Origin: Blattamonas nauphoetae
Taxonomy: Eukaryota > Preaxostyla > Oxymonadida
Direction: 5' to 3'
Length of the DNA stretch: 64,000 nucleotides
Assembly (NCBI GenBank): GCA_033064195.1
Contig: JARBJD010000027.1
Location: forward strand, 372,001-436,000
The position numbers were made by a program, and so were the translations under genes. Shown one piece after another: positions 11,969-24,792 of this stretch. Within the stretch, counting starts at the first letter, position 1; every line of letters begins with the position of its first letter. The notes below the pieces were generated by a model. The model did not search any database and was not told the origin of the DNA. It worked only from the letters and a program-made list of their open reading frames with translations.

Positions 11969-13640
11969 CCTCTATCTCAGCTTTTCGACTCGATCTTTCA
12001 CCTCAACTCCTCCACTCTCTTCTTTCTCACCTACAATCTTTTCTGATCACTTACTTTTTGATTTTGTTTTTCCTCGTTGTCTCACATCTCCTAAAACTTC
12101 GTCTAATTTATTGATTCTTCATTCTTTCGCAAGATTCATGCGTGATCAACCAAAAACAAACTTTGTGAGAATAAAGATTGAATCGGGTCAATCTTGACAG
12201 AATGAGTCAATAATTATGAACAATGCTGCACTTTAGACAGGAAAAAATGATCTTCATATTTAGTCTGAAAAAAGCAGAGATTATGGGTTCGAAATAAAGA
12301 ATGGGCTTCATCTCCCCCAGTTTCAATTTGCACACCCAAGTTCGGGTCCTCACCCGTTTCTAATGTGATTCTCTTTCACTTTTTGGTGGACGTTTTATTT
12401 ATGTGGATTTTAGGGGTTTTTTGGTTTTCCCTTAGCGTCTTTGATAGTTTTCGTGGTTTTCTCAGAATCAACCCCAACTGCTCTCCTCCCAAGCACGATT
12501 CTAACCAATTTGAGCTTTTGGATTCGATTCTGATTGTGTTCGCATCATTTTAATGAAATTTGGAGACGGGTGCATCATCCCATGTCAAGTGACAGCTCTC
12601 CTTTCGAACCAAGGCCAAAAACCCACAAAAGAATCTCAACTGCCGCAAAGGGATTTTTCTCAAAATTTTCAGAAAAAAAATATAATCCAACAAAACATCC
12701 ATATTGGTGAAAACTTCATGTCGGAACTATGTCTGGTTGTGGAGATATGATCAAAACAAGTTTTCAGATCACTAAGCTTTGTATACAGGGAAATCAGTTT
12801 TTGACCCTGAATTTCCACCCAGGTCCCCCCAGGATTTTTCATTTTTCAAAAAATTGTGATTTCGAGAGAAAAACATCCCAAACAACCAGAAATGAAACGA
12901 GAAAGAAAAATTTTGAACAGGCGTGGAGAAAAGTGGTCGTGAAGTTCGGATCCTCTAAGCTTAAATGTTAAGGACCTCCTATTTAGGAGCCAAAAATGGG
13001 TCAAAAATAGGCCAAAATATGGTTCCGAAATAGGCACCCCCGGCCCAGAATCCTATTTTGGAGGTTCGATTTCTACCTTGATGGATACTCGGAGTTGAGA
13101 CAAACATTATGGAAAAAAAAGTGGGACCCAAAAAAATTTTGGTTCCGAGAAATATGGGATGGACGGAAAGAGGGATCCAAAAAAGGGGGTTTTCACCCCG
13201 GGTTATTTTACCCTCGCCGGGTTATTTTACTACTATAGGAGAAATGGGTGAGTAGCAGTAGATAAAGAGTGATGGTGTTGAAGTAGAACGATGGATAAGC
13301 CAAGTTCTTGATTTCCCGCGAGATTGGGACGATCTCGAAGACTCATGTTAAAGTCCTCGGGGGAATCGATGAATTGATGATATGGAATCAGGGGTCAACA
13401 TTCTGCGAAAACAATGCAGAAAACAGATACATTCACTTGAAGAGCCGCTCATTGCTCCTTTCGGTGACTGCTACAGAATGAAGGAGCTGTTTCGATCAGT
13501 TCTGCTCCAAAACAACCAAAAATACATCAGTAAAAGGGAATCTGACATCGCCACTTGTTGTGAGGTTGGATCATCATAAATATTGAAAAGGAAGAGTGTA
13601 TGATGGTGAAGCGAAACAGAAATAGATAACAGGAGAGAAA
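11969..13640. other. Gene-poor, homopolymer-rich stretch
   Basis: No reading frame here looks coding. The stretch from about 12650 to 13220 is rich in A and G runs and contains small palindromes, for example GGGGTTTTCACCCC near 13185 and CCGGGTTATTTTAC occurring twice within 25 bp at 13199-13231. A frame at 13382-13579 is not supported by anything else. Confidence 0.4.
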
Positions 13641-13703
13641 AATGTATATGGTTCGTCAAACATCATTGAAACAAAGTGATCAGTCTGGATCTTGCAGGAA
13701 TTG

Positions 13704-14600
13704 TCAGGATCGGAGTCGTTTGAGCCACATGACTTCGACAGAGTTATTCACATCAGTGAATCCAGTTGAGATTCCGAGGCAGAGAGGAGAAGGGATGTTG
13801 GTGAAGATCCCAGGCTGTTCCTGTTCATCCACAAACAATCGAGCTTCTCTCGTCCTCATGTTCACTCGAATCGCTGTTGTTTGCCCAACTCTCTCCAACT
13901 GCTTGTTGGTTCCTTCTGGCTTGAATTCTGTATCATCTTTCCACATTCTTCCAGTCTTGAGTCCAAAATGCCCACCAATCCCATTCAGCCATTCTCCACA
14001 ACTGTTTTGTGTGGCATCTTCAGGAAGTGGATGCTTGAGGAAGCCAAAACCTGAAAAGATGAGAATAGAGAGAAGAACACACACAAATACCAGACAGTGC
14101 TTGTAATTGTTCTGATTTTGAGTTCCCACTCTCCCTCGGAGATCGGAAACGTGAATGCTGTTCTCCACGGTTGGTCTGTTGGAGTGACGACGATTTGCGT
14201 GAGAGTGGTTGGAGTGAGTGCATGAGCTGTTCTGTCGAATGGTAGGAGTGATTCTGTTCCAATCCAAATCTTCTGACTGATCAACTGACGTCCTATTTCG
14301 TCGAACTGCGATTTCAATAATTCATTCTCTCTATCCATCTTCTCCTTCCCGTTTCTCGCTTCCCCAAGTTCATCCGACAGCTTCTCTTTTTCTCGCTCTG
14401 CATGTCCTTTCAGTTCCTCTGCTCTCTTCTGTCTTGTTTCTGCAGCCAACTTTTCTCGTTCAGCTTTCTTCTTCTCTTCTTCCATTTTCTCTCTTTCTGT
14501 TTTTGCTTTCTCATTCTCGTCTTCTGCTTGTGCAACTTGACATTTCAGTTGATTGATGTGTTCCGTCATTTCCAAACACCGTTGCTGAAGTTCGGAGAGT
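13704..14600 (-). CDS. Coiled-coil protein with SPRY/concanavalin-like C-terminal domain
   Basis: The first exon encodes a long charged coil (KTEREKMEEEKKKAERE and LSDELGEARNGKEKMDRE) followed by a globular start, PWRTAFTFPISEGEWELK. A 32-nt intron (14051-14082, GTGTGTTC to TTTTCAG) joins it to a second exon, GFLKHPLPEDATQNSCGEW, GHFGLKTGRMWK and PGIFTNIPSPLCLGISTGF. That beta-rich end resembles SPRY-type sheets, with G-W and LCLG-type strands. The upstream boundary is uncertain: the coil frame stays open to about 14600 and overlaps, in another frame, the tail of the receptor-like frame ending at 14511. It may be a separate gene or the cytoplasmic tail of that receptor through an unseen splice. 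Confidence 0.55.
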
Positions 14601-17600
14601 GATGTACCCTTTCAGATCAATCACGTCATCCGATCCTTCGTCTTCTTTCGATTCAGCAGACGAGAATGTTTTGATCTCCATTTTCTCTTCGTCAAGTGAC
14701 GGTTGTTCTGATTCGTCGGTTTGGGCAACTTTCTGCGCAAACTTCAGAGCTCGTCTTCGTCGACAGCAAATAACCACAACAACCAACACGATTATTAACA
14801 AAACGGAGACAGAGATCACAACAGGGAGCCACCACTTCATGTTCTCCATCATTCCTTTCTTTCTTCTTTCCGACGTGCTCGTCTTGACCATGAATGATGT
14901 CGATGTCAGTTGATCTTTCCCAAATCTCAGATATCCACGCCACTCCAAAGAATTGTCGAATGATGAGAGTGACGAGAGAGGAATGGAGAGTGTGATTGTT
15001 GTTTCGTTGAAATTGATTGTCGATTCCTGCGTGAGCGGAAACTGTTTTGGAAGGCTTTCAGTTCCATCGTTCCTCTTCTCAAACACTTCCAGAAACAGTG
15101 AACAGGGAATCAATGTCTTTCCTTCGATTGTCAGATGGAACTTTTTTTCCGTTTCGTTTAGTGCACTTGTTGATGATGACGATAGTGCTGGGACGAAGAA
15201 CGGCGAGCGAGAAATATCTTCTTGAGCTGTGAGCGAACAGTCACTCGCTGAGATCCACGCTGATTGTGTTTGAATTCCATCACCTCCACTCAAACTCTCA
15301 ATCGTCAACAATCCCAGCCCAGAACAGCGGATGTTGCGCCGAAATGAGGGGAAGTTGGACAAATGAGGATTGTTCGAGTCGAACGAAGATGCGTCGATCG
15401 TCAGGTTGCCTCCATCCATGTTGATCGCTCCAAACGACAACCCAGAGAATGTTGATGATGTGATGGTCGTTGTTGCGTGGTCGAGAACAATCGATCCTCC
15501 AGTCCAAAAGCAGTGGACATCAGCTGAATTCGAGAGTGCTGAAGATGTCGAGGTGAGTGAACACGTCTCAACTGTCAAGTGACCTCCAACCATTCGAATG
15601 AACGTCAGCGATTGTGAGTTGGAAAGAATGACATGAATTGCACGAATCTTCAATCGACCTCCTGAAACTTCAACCATTCCTTCATCTTCCATTTCTGACG
15701 ATGACGAAGGAGAGAGGAGTAGTTCTTGGTTCGTTGATATTCCCGATTCGATCATAATATCATGATGAAACAGGATTCTCACCTGCTCTTTCTGAGTCGT
15801 GTTGTGAAGAATCGACATCGACAACCACGGAATCCCAATTTCATCTGCACTCTTCCATCAATCCTCAATCGAAGCACATGGCGAGAGTCGTTCCCCACAA
15901 GACAATGGTGGACCCGATGACATGCTAGAATCCACGAAAATGACGAAATTGTCGATTGGAGGGCCTGTTGTGTCTGAGACGGCAAGATCGAATAAGGTTT
16001 TCTCGTCTGCATTGGACGTTTTAACAATTGAGGTGATTTTGTAGAGTGTGTTGTGGAGGAGTGTGGTTGGGCGTCCAATTTGGAGTTCATTGGACATCGC
16101 GTTGGTATCTGATGTGACCGTTGCGATGAAGGAGTGTGAGTGACTCAGAGTGACTTTCAGTGATTCTCCAACTGGCAGGTCTCTTCCAGTCAACGTCACA
16201 AAACAACCTGTGCGGAGAGTGTTGGAGAACGAGAATTCCATGTCTGTGACGATCGGAGGGAGAGGAATTGTGTCTGTGAGTCCATCTTCAACATAAAATC
16301 CACTCGATTCCGTCCAGCTTTCTTTCAGTGTGTACACTCCTCCATATTTCAGCTGATCCGTTGTTTCGTCAAATCCAACTGCGAACTCCGCTTTGCAGTG
16401 TGTTGTATTCAGAACAGATACATCTGACAATGATTCCCAAATTGTGATTCCATCCGTCAGAATCACTTGTCCTGGTCGGGAGAGGAGAGCGTTTCCGCTC
16501 AGCTCAACAATCAACTTTGTTTTGTATTGGTTCAGTTGCCATGCTTCAATCCCAACAATGCGAGGAGGTTCAGGAGGAATAGAGAATGTCGTATCGTCAT
16601 CCACAACAGATACTGATCCAGTAACTTCGAACTTCGTGATTAGATACGTCGTTCCGAATGAGAGGAGAGGGTTCGAGATCCCGAAGATCACGACAGTGTG
16701 GGTGTGTGTGGTTGATGAAGAGTCGCCAGAGAGTGTCCCACTCAACACAATGTCACCACCAGTTGGCGTCGATCCTTCCATCTTCCGAACGGTCAATTTG
16801 AAGTTCTTCCCTCCTCCCAACTTCACTCCCGTTAGAACGACGAGAGCTGATTTCTGTTGATCTCCTCCCAGCGAACAATCTGCCGACGATATTCGAGGTG
16901 GAGTCTCTGGAGTGGTGAAATTGAGAGTGAGAGCGCGTTGAATCGTGTTCACTACTCCAAGATAATACTGATGAACAAGTGTCACTTCATATTGTGTGGA
17001 ATAGTGCAGTTTTCCTGATCCTGTCAACGGATTCACCATTGGAGCATTTCCTGTCAGAGTCGTTGAGTCGGAGCGAGTCAGCGAAATGTTGAAAGTGTCA
17101 GCTCCATTCTTGATTTGCATCGAATACGTCCCGGTCTGAAGTGACACTCCTTTCAGTGTGATTCTTGCTGTGTTCACGTCGATCAAAACGGCCGAGGCAC
17201 TGATCACTTGAATGGAAATGTCTCCCCTGAGCGTGTAGGATCGATGCTTGTATGTGGCTGAAGGAAGAATCCCATTCGCTCCAGACGTCACGGTTTCTGT
17301 TGCAATCGATGAGTTCTGTCCACTCCTGTCGAACACTACGAACACCAAACGAGGCACGAGACAGCCTTCCAACAGAATCCACATCGTTCCTCCAATCACT
17401 TCCTTCGTTGTCACAGTCACAGTCGCGACATTTCCACTGAAAGTGACTTGGCATGTTTCAACTGTTGGCGTGGATGTGATCTGCGGGATGATTGAGCTGT
17501 CCGATGTTCCCGTCGAGGCAAAATAAATATTTGGGGAACCAGAAGTTGAATCGCAATTGCTGGTTTTTGATCGAACGACGGTGTATTGCAGCGTGTCAAT

Positions 17601-20225
17601 GTAGATATCTCTCGATTCAGGAACACCATTCGCCTGACAGTTTCGGAAGAGAAGACTGTCGAGTGCGATGAGTGCGACGTCGTTATCGATGAGAACAGTC
17701 GCGTGGACAAGCGCCTCACAGTCCACAAACGAGCTGTTGGAGATTCTCACTTGTGTTTGGTCATAGAACGTCATCGCCGAAGCGTATTGTGCTCCCCCCT
17801 TCTCGAAGAACGACTCAGCAATTGTCACAAGCAGCGCGTCTCGCGTGAAGAGAGTCCCGCCATAATTGAACACCGCTCCGATCGTTTTGCATTCCGTGAA
17901 AGACGATCTCACGATTTCCTAGTCGTCGCTGCCTGAGAGAGGCGGCGAGAAGAAAATCGATCCTCCATCGTCGTTGATCCCGCTGACGTTGCAGATGTGG
18001 AAGAAGCACTCTCGGATGAGGAGAGTTGTGGCACTTTGGATGAATATTGCTGAGCCCCCCGTGTTATCACCGTATGAGTCTTTCATCTCTCGGAAGGTGC
18101 AGAGCGTGAATCTCACGAATGTGATTGATGATCCGCTTGCAAAAGGGAAACGCTGGCCTTGTGTGTAGTTCTTGTCTGAATAGGACTCCGGAGTGTTCGA
18201 TTGGCGGATGCAGGAGGAGAAGGAGGTGTTCAGGCAGTGCAGTTTGCCTCATAAGACTTCTGAACCGATTCTGGTTCTCCGAAAGTGGATGTTGGGGACT
18301 GGTCACGTTCAGAAGTGACGACGAGGTGTGCGAATCCACGATGACTTCGCACTATCGTCAAATTAACCCCAGACTGAGTCAAGACAAAGATAATGATGAG
18401 GAGATCACGTCTCACACCTTTATTTTGCCATTTCGTTCCTTGTTCCTGAACATTCTCTCGCCCATTTCTGAAATTTCATCATGACAGAAAACACTTTTGA
18501 GAAACAGTTCTCCACATGTCAACTCGATTCTCATTCAGAAAGTTCTAATATGTCCCCTTCAGATCAAAAGATCTCATCAAAACAGCCTTTCTCGTTGTGA
18601 AACGTGTTGGATGAAAGTCGATGTCTAAATTACCTCCTTATGCCCAACAATTGATACTATGACAACACAATCCAGCATCTTTTCTATGTTTTCAATTCAT
18701 CTCACACATTCTTCTGCAAAATTCGCACATCCAAACTGCCTATTCAAAATCATGCCATTTCTTCGCCAAATTCCATTCGAAGTACATAATGGAACGCGTT
18801 AATGTGCTTTCAACGAAACTTATCATTTGGAGTATTTTGTCTGAGAATGGATGGAGTCAATCTGAAGAGATACAGACGAATCACCACATATCCCTTCTTT
18901 TCTCAACTGGACGAAACTTCGTGAGTCTGCCGTTCTTTTTCAAGTTACATCCACTCAATTCATCGTTTATAGATTCTATAGTCACATCTTACCATTCTAT
19001 CACTCTATTTTCATCAGCGGACAACTGTAGTTGAAATTGGTTATTATTTAAAACGACTCTGCAAGTCTTTCTGTCAGAAAACAGCACTTTATTCGATGAA
19101 GATCATTTAGACAAGCGTGTGAGACACATGAAAAGTGCTGTTTTGCCAGGAGACAAAAGGAGCGGATATCTCGATCAAACGGTTATTGATCTTTCTAGTT
19201 CATATTCGCGAATCAAAACAGGAACTCTCTCAGATATCTCCCTCTCACATAACCATCATCTCACTATCAAGAACGTATTGTCAGCTCAAAGAAAAAATGA
19301 CATGTTTCACGCTCCTGGATTCGAAAACAGGAAAAAGATGACATGATAATTGATCACAAAGACAAATAACTTTTATGGTTTTCATATTATCACGAAACTC
19401 AAAAGTGCGTAGTCATCGTGGATTCGCACAGGTGAGTGTGGTGTGAATTCTGACATCCGCACGAGCGAGACTGGAAGATCTGGCATTCCGTATTCCAAAC
19501 GAAAAAAGAGGACCAGAACTGATCGGAAGGTGAATATCGGTGAGGTTGAGGGAAGATCCCACAACACAAATCTTGTCGCTTTCAAGTCTTTCAGAAGACC
19601 GCCTTGTAGTCTGTTCTTCATTTGTTTCGACTGAAGAGTGACCAATATCCGTGCTGTCTTGATGTTTGTCGATGTCCACAAGTGGCAGGAGATCTGACAG
19701 TTTCGAGTTGTGCGAACTGGCTAAGATCTGAATGGTTGATGCGTGTTCGGTATTGCTCCACAAAATTACGAACGGCGATTGATAGATGTTCGAAATGATC
19801 GCCGAATCTCGAATCACCACATGTGACGATGATACGTGCGAAACTATTGTGTTCGGCTCTTCGGCATTCAGAATCCATGATTCAAGTGAGACGGTGCTGT
19901 TCTGAATTTTCAGCATGCATATTGCATCGTTCATCCTAGAAATTTGGTTGGTATCTGAAGAGTGTTTGGAGATTGAATTAGCCGAGTTGTCTTGCCATGT
20001 GTGATGAAGCTCCGAGTGGCTTCCAATAAGCCTCAGCGCGGTGGAGATCAATGCAATGTTGTCTGCGTGATATGAAGGATGAAGAGCACGAATATATGTA
20101 AAATTCTCCGAGGCAGTTTCGTGATTCGACGAAGGAAGAATGTCCGCAAGTGAGAGTACATTATCAAGAGAATGGTTGGTTGTCCAGACAATGATCAGAA
20201 AGAGGAAGCGGCAGTGTGTAAACAT
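14511..20225 (-). pseudogene. Beta-helix receptor-like membrane protein gene, decayed and transposon-split
   Basis: The ATG at 20225 opens a signal-peptide-like start (FLFLIIVWTTNHSLDNV). Downstream parts match the intact paralogue at 34056-40358 in order: N-terminal beta-helix, cysteine-rich strands (LHCLNTSFSSC), Ig-like repeats, the CGERLSPCASIED motif, a second beta-helix ending FRRNIRCSGLGLLT, and a membrane helix near 14770-14840 followed by CCRRRRALKF. A 1.1-kb element (18328-19429) splits it. Apart from that, a TAG at 17916-17918, a TGA at 15855-15857, and a frame change with TGA near 18246 interrupt it. The tail after the membrane helix is short and has no kinase-like part. It is most likely a pseudogene of the host receptor family; readthrough cannot be excluded. 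Confidence 0.7.
18328..19429. mobile_element. 1.1-kb non-autonomous DNA element, 25-bp inverted repeats, 4-bp target duplication
   Basis: 18328-18352 and 19405-19429 are inverted copies of a 25-bp sequence beginning GTGCGAATCCACGATGACT, with one mismatch. AGGT flanks both sides (18324-18327 and 19430-19433). Removing the element and one AGGT joins the receptor frame as THTLTSSSLLNVTS-type sequence that aligns with LIGSRLVNMTS of the intact paralogue, which supports a real insertion. The interior is A/T-rich with no recognisable transposase. I cannot assign a superfamily from a 4-bp duplication and these ends. Confidence 0.8.
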
Positions 20226-21410
20226 TCCCGTAGGTGAGTTTCGAAGAAATGAAAAGTTGAAATTTGAGTGATCTTCCCCTTAATCTGGCTTTTCTTGAAT
20301 TCTTTTCTGTTATCTCAATCTTTGGGTCTCCTATTATCGTTCGAGATAAGTCGGTGTGACAACACTCCGTGACTGTAAGGGTAAAAGTGGCCTGAACTTG
20401 TCTTTGTCATTCATTCGGTGCAATCCTGTGAGAATCGATGAATTGAACGCATTTTGGCGAATGTGTTGTCCTTTAAGTAAGCTCCCTCGAAAATTCACCG
20501 ATATCAAGCTCCCTCGAAATCAACAACGAATCACAACTTGATTCACCTTCAATCCCTTCCATACCTGATCTAGTCACAATAACCCCCAATGAACGGCAAT
20601 TTATCCAAATTTCTAAACAAATTCTGCAATATGAAATGAAATTGAAGCGAATCAACATCGGACCAATTTCGGAACAACTGCATCTGGAGGCTCATGAGAT
20701 GGGTCTTCCAACCACCACAATGTCAGATTGGAGATTGGTGCTTCAGGATTCGATTACGTCAATTGATCTCAGGCAAGGTTGTATCTCGCTCTTCGATCAG
20801 ATTAACACTGACTTGCCGCTGTCGGAAACCGAAAAGAATCATGCTGTCCGTTTTCTGGAATATGCCACCCTTCACGTCAAATATCGCGGATCACATCACG
20901 ACAAGATCCTAGAAACCATATTATTTCGCGATGTGCATTTACACACAAACCACACGTCTGCACTCCTCAAACTCGTTTGTTATCCGTCAGACACACTGCG
21001 AACTGTTTCTCTCTCCATCCTCGACGCTTCAATTTCGAATTCATTTCCACGCGAAGGTGATTTTGCGTAGGCATGGGCAGCGGTCGGTCCGACTGCTCGT
21101 CGACCGACCGACTGCTTTTTAGGATGATCGATCCCATTTCGAACGACATTCTTTTTTTGATGACAGTATATTGTCTCGATAAACAAACGATTTAAAGAAT
21201 GAAGATGAGTGAATGTGGTAGAAAGCAAGTAGAACAGCAAAGAATCGGTTTAATGAAGGAAAATGCTGAGTGAGGGTTCGCTCCTTCCTGTTCCTCTCTC
21301 TTCGCCTGATGAATCATCTGCACCTCCGCAAACTGAAAAAGGCGAGCATTTGGGCGTTCAGTGCTGATTGGGCAGAGAGTGACTGGACAGACCCGCTCTT
21401 CACGTTGAAC

Positions 21411-24060
21411 TTAGCACAGACAACGGTGAGGGGGGACTTCGTTGGCGTGGTCGGAGAGGATCAGGGCGGAGTAGAAGCGGCGGGAGATGGCTGGTTGCGA
21501 GAGCCAAAGCGAAGATGTTTGGAACTGGCTGAGTGGATTCACAATCAGTTCGTTCAGTTCCAGCTCGAGCTCGCTCGATCCAGAGTGGATGAAGCCTGTT
21601 GCAGGGAGTTTCTTGACCGAATTCTGCCGTGGAATGGGTTGCTTTGTTGTCTCGTCGAGCTGATCGGGAGGAGTGTCTCTTCCGTCTCTTTGTGCTTCCT
21701 GCGACTTGCGGAGGAGGAACTGCTCGTCCACTCCGCAGTGCAGAGCGATGTCCTGTCGGAGCGGCGAGAGGGAGTGGAAGAGCGTGTGGTACGCCCGCCA
21801 GTTGGAGATGGTCACATCGCCTCCGTCGGAGAGGGGCACGCAGAGGAAGAGTGCATGGAGGTCGTCGGAGAGGCAGAGCGAGTCCACTGCTTTTGTGAGG
21901 AGAGTGGAGACAGAGAGTGCGATGTCGATGGGGAGATTCGACTTGAAAGAGGCGATGACGATGACAGTTGGGATGAGGACAGTGTCCTCTGTCGGCGGGG
22001 AGTGTCAGTGCCGGTGTGGAGGGTGCTGTGTTGGGGACGACGCGGCAGACGGGGTAATCTGAAATGATGTTGTGGGGTTTGATGTGGGGTGTTGTGTTCT
22101 ATTCGGTTTCCTCCTGCTCTTCCTCTTCCGCTTCGTTCTGTTCGTCTTCTTTGTCTGCTCTCGTTTTCTCCTTCTCTTCGAGATGGCTAAACTCAATCAA
22201 CCCGAAGTTGCAGAGACTCATCACGCAGTTCATCACAATCGCGTCGAGTGGGTTGTTCTCGTCGGGCACTGCTCTGCTTTCTGCCAACCTCCGTTCGGCG
22301 TCGAACTCCTTCTGCACCGACTGCAGCTTCTGTACAGTCTGGGCTCGCTTGGCGAGGGCAGTAACTCCCTTCTTACCTTTTGTCAACGAGGGAGTGAGGA
22401 AAGGCGTGGATTGGATGGGAAGAGCGAGCTCCAAACTCTCGTTGAACGAATCTGGCGGGGTCCTCCCCTGCGACGGATTGGTGACGATTGGAGTGGCAGT
22501 GAGGACGTTCAGCGAGACAGCACGAGATGTGGCCTCTTCCTATCGGAACTGCTTGGCTCGGGCAAGGTTACTGATCTGGATGGAGACGAGCATGTGGTGG
22601 CAGAAGCGGAGGACGTCGCCAAACGTGACGACTTTGACAGAGTTCTCGCGGATGAACCGCCGCTTCTTCTTCCCCACCATTGCGTTCCACTCGCGTCTCT
22701 TCGCGTTCCGTGCCTTCCTCTCGTCGTTCAGTATCATTCGTTCTCCTCTCCTTCCCACTCTTGCGTCAGCCCCACATTCCCTCTGATTTCCCCGCACACG
22801 CAGTCAAGGATCGCCTTGTTCAGCCTCTCTGCCATCTCCACCTGCGTTTCCTGTGTTGGTGCTTGTTGCTTTGTCCGGTTGGGTCCTCATTATCAGCACC
22901 ACATCGCCCTCCGTGTCGAACCCTGCTCGCCCAGCACGTCCAGACATCGGTTTGCAGAGCGACCACGAGATATTGTTCTGAAATGCTGGAGCGGATCAGA
23001 CATTCGATCTTGTCTCGTAAGTTCTAGTCCTTCAGATGACCGGCGAGGAAGATGGCGGCCTCCTCGCACATCCGCTTCTTCGAACAGAACACGAGGATAC
23101 AGTTGTTCTCCCGCATTCGGTGCAGAGATGGAAGAGATAATTTGTGTCGGACGTGGCGAACATATCACCGGACAACAATTCCGCGTTTAGCATCCTCCAT
23201 CTTTTTGCCCGATATGCTGGGCTCATTCAGAAGGACATGTCGAAATGCCTCATCGAACGCGAGAACGTTCTTCGGAAACACTCCAATCTCATATAGGTTG
23301 GACGGGAGTAATGTTGACGAGCTCTGAATCGGGTGGAGGTGCCTGTGAGTTCGGCTCGGCCTCTTCGAACAGGAATTCGGATGATGGAGTCGAGTTGAAG
23401 AGCGAGTGGTCTGCTTTGCTCGTTTCAGCCGCTTGATCATCTCCTGTCGAAGTCAGTCTTCCTCCTCTTTCTTCAGCTGCTTCTCCCACTCTTCTTGCAC
23501 ATCCTTTTCTCTGTCTGACGCGGTGAGCACTTTGGTGAGCATCGATTCCAAAAGATGGCCTCGATGGGGATCTTATGTCATGTGCAGTTCGTCGACGACA
23601 AATCCTCCGAGGTTTCCGATCCTCCTTTCATCGATTAGGTTCATGATAATCGAATATGCCTTTTTATTCGTGCTTACGGCGAGGAGTTGCTGCACGGTGA
23701 GACAGTGGATGGAATTGGGAAAATGCCCTGGATATCAATACACGGTTCAACACGAAATTGCTAGGTACGCGCAAAGTCAGTGTAGAATTTGATATTTCGG
23801 CCGCGATGGAGGCAAATGGAACCGAGATGATTGCGAGCTTGTGTCGGATGGAAAGGGTATTGTACAGAAGAATGTCTGCGATAAATGACTTCCAACCGGA
23901 TGTTGGTGCAGAATTAACAAGATTCCAGAAAGCATCGATCACTCCAGGAAGAGATAGACGTTGTGTATACCACGGATAGAGGGATGTGATTCCTCGAGAG
24001 TGGTAGAGTGCAGAAACTGTTGGGAGGAGAGGTGTTAAATCGAAGTTTGCTTGAACTTTG
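21411..24060 (-). pseudogene. HELQ/POLQ-type superfamily 2 DNA helicase, decayed, inside the hAT-like element
   Basis: In order on the minus strand: a Q-motif-like LYHSRGITSLYPWY (about 24.0 kb); motif I as PTSGWKSFIADILL (about 23.9 kb, where the family has GGK or AGK, so W replaces a glycine); IISVPFASIAAE; motif II as GGFVVDELHM (about 23.6 kb); motif IV as CILVFCSKKRMCEEAA (about 23.07 kb); motif VI as SGRAGRAGFDTEGDVVL (about 22.92 kb); and a C-terminal RFYSALILSDHANEVP (about 21.5 kb) like the family's RFY-ALMLSDLL. These helicases unwind DNA in repair. A stop directly follows DELHMT, several frame changes occur, and the region between motifs IV and VI looks shortened. It is a captured or fragmented host gene rather than a working enzyme. 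Confidence 0.75.
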
Positions 24061-24792
24061 TCTTTCCAGAGGCGGTATGAGTTTGAGTGTCAGGATGATA
24101 CTTATCCCTCAACCAGACAGACGGGGCATCTTCTCTCGGTTCTGTAGTATCAGCTGCATGCAGAGGAGAAGTAGAATATGTTTATGTCTTGTGAAAGATG
24201 TTGTATTGTTCTCAATGACCGAGGAGAGAGAATGACGAGTTCAGAACTGTGGAGAATCGTGTTTTGACGGATTCCAGATCTTGATCCATTGGAGGAAGAT
24301 ACGAGAACGGAGTTGGATGATCCTTGTTGATTCTGATCATCTCGTCGATCATTTCACCGCTCGACTTTTCAGATGACCTGAAACATGGTTTCCATTCAAG
24401 ACCAATGAAGAGAAATATGTGAAAAGAGTGAAAAAACTTTGGAGACGCGAACAGATGTTGTGAATCGTCCTTAATCCATTTCAGTCTGTCGACTTCAGAG
24501 TTGGGCTTGATCAAGCCAGGTTTTGTTGATAAATGACGAGAAAGAGGTCGTTAAGGATTAAAAAGAAAAAAAACACCATGTTCGTTTGAATTGGATCTGC
24601 AGAAAAGCAGTCAGAACAAAAAGATTGAGTCGGAGTCGGTCGGACAGGCCGACTTTTAGTCCAATGTTGGGGAAGGACAGACCGACTCAGGGACTCTTGA
24701 ACCACGACCTTAGAAGCATTAATTTTGTGAAAACTGAGATAAACTAATTAAAGTGATGTTGTGAATTAAAAATGAAAAAAAGAGAACAATAA

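Noticed and set aside
15844-15876. 33-nt intron covering the TGA in the receptor gene
   Set aside because: The bases around the stop encode CASIED-type sequence that is conserved in the paralogue (CATIDF), so they are coding, not intronic.
15855-17918. Stop-codon reassignment, as reported for some oxymonads
   Set aside because: TAG, TGA and TAA all interrupt otherwise coding stretches in this window, while the intact genes end at ordinary stops and contain none in frame.
21411-24060. Helitron helicase
   Set aside because: The motifs (DELH, GRAGRAG, RFY-ALMLSD) are of the HELQ/POLQ type, there is no Rep domain, and the ends are hAT-like.
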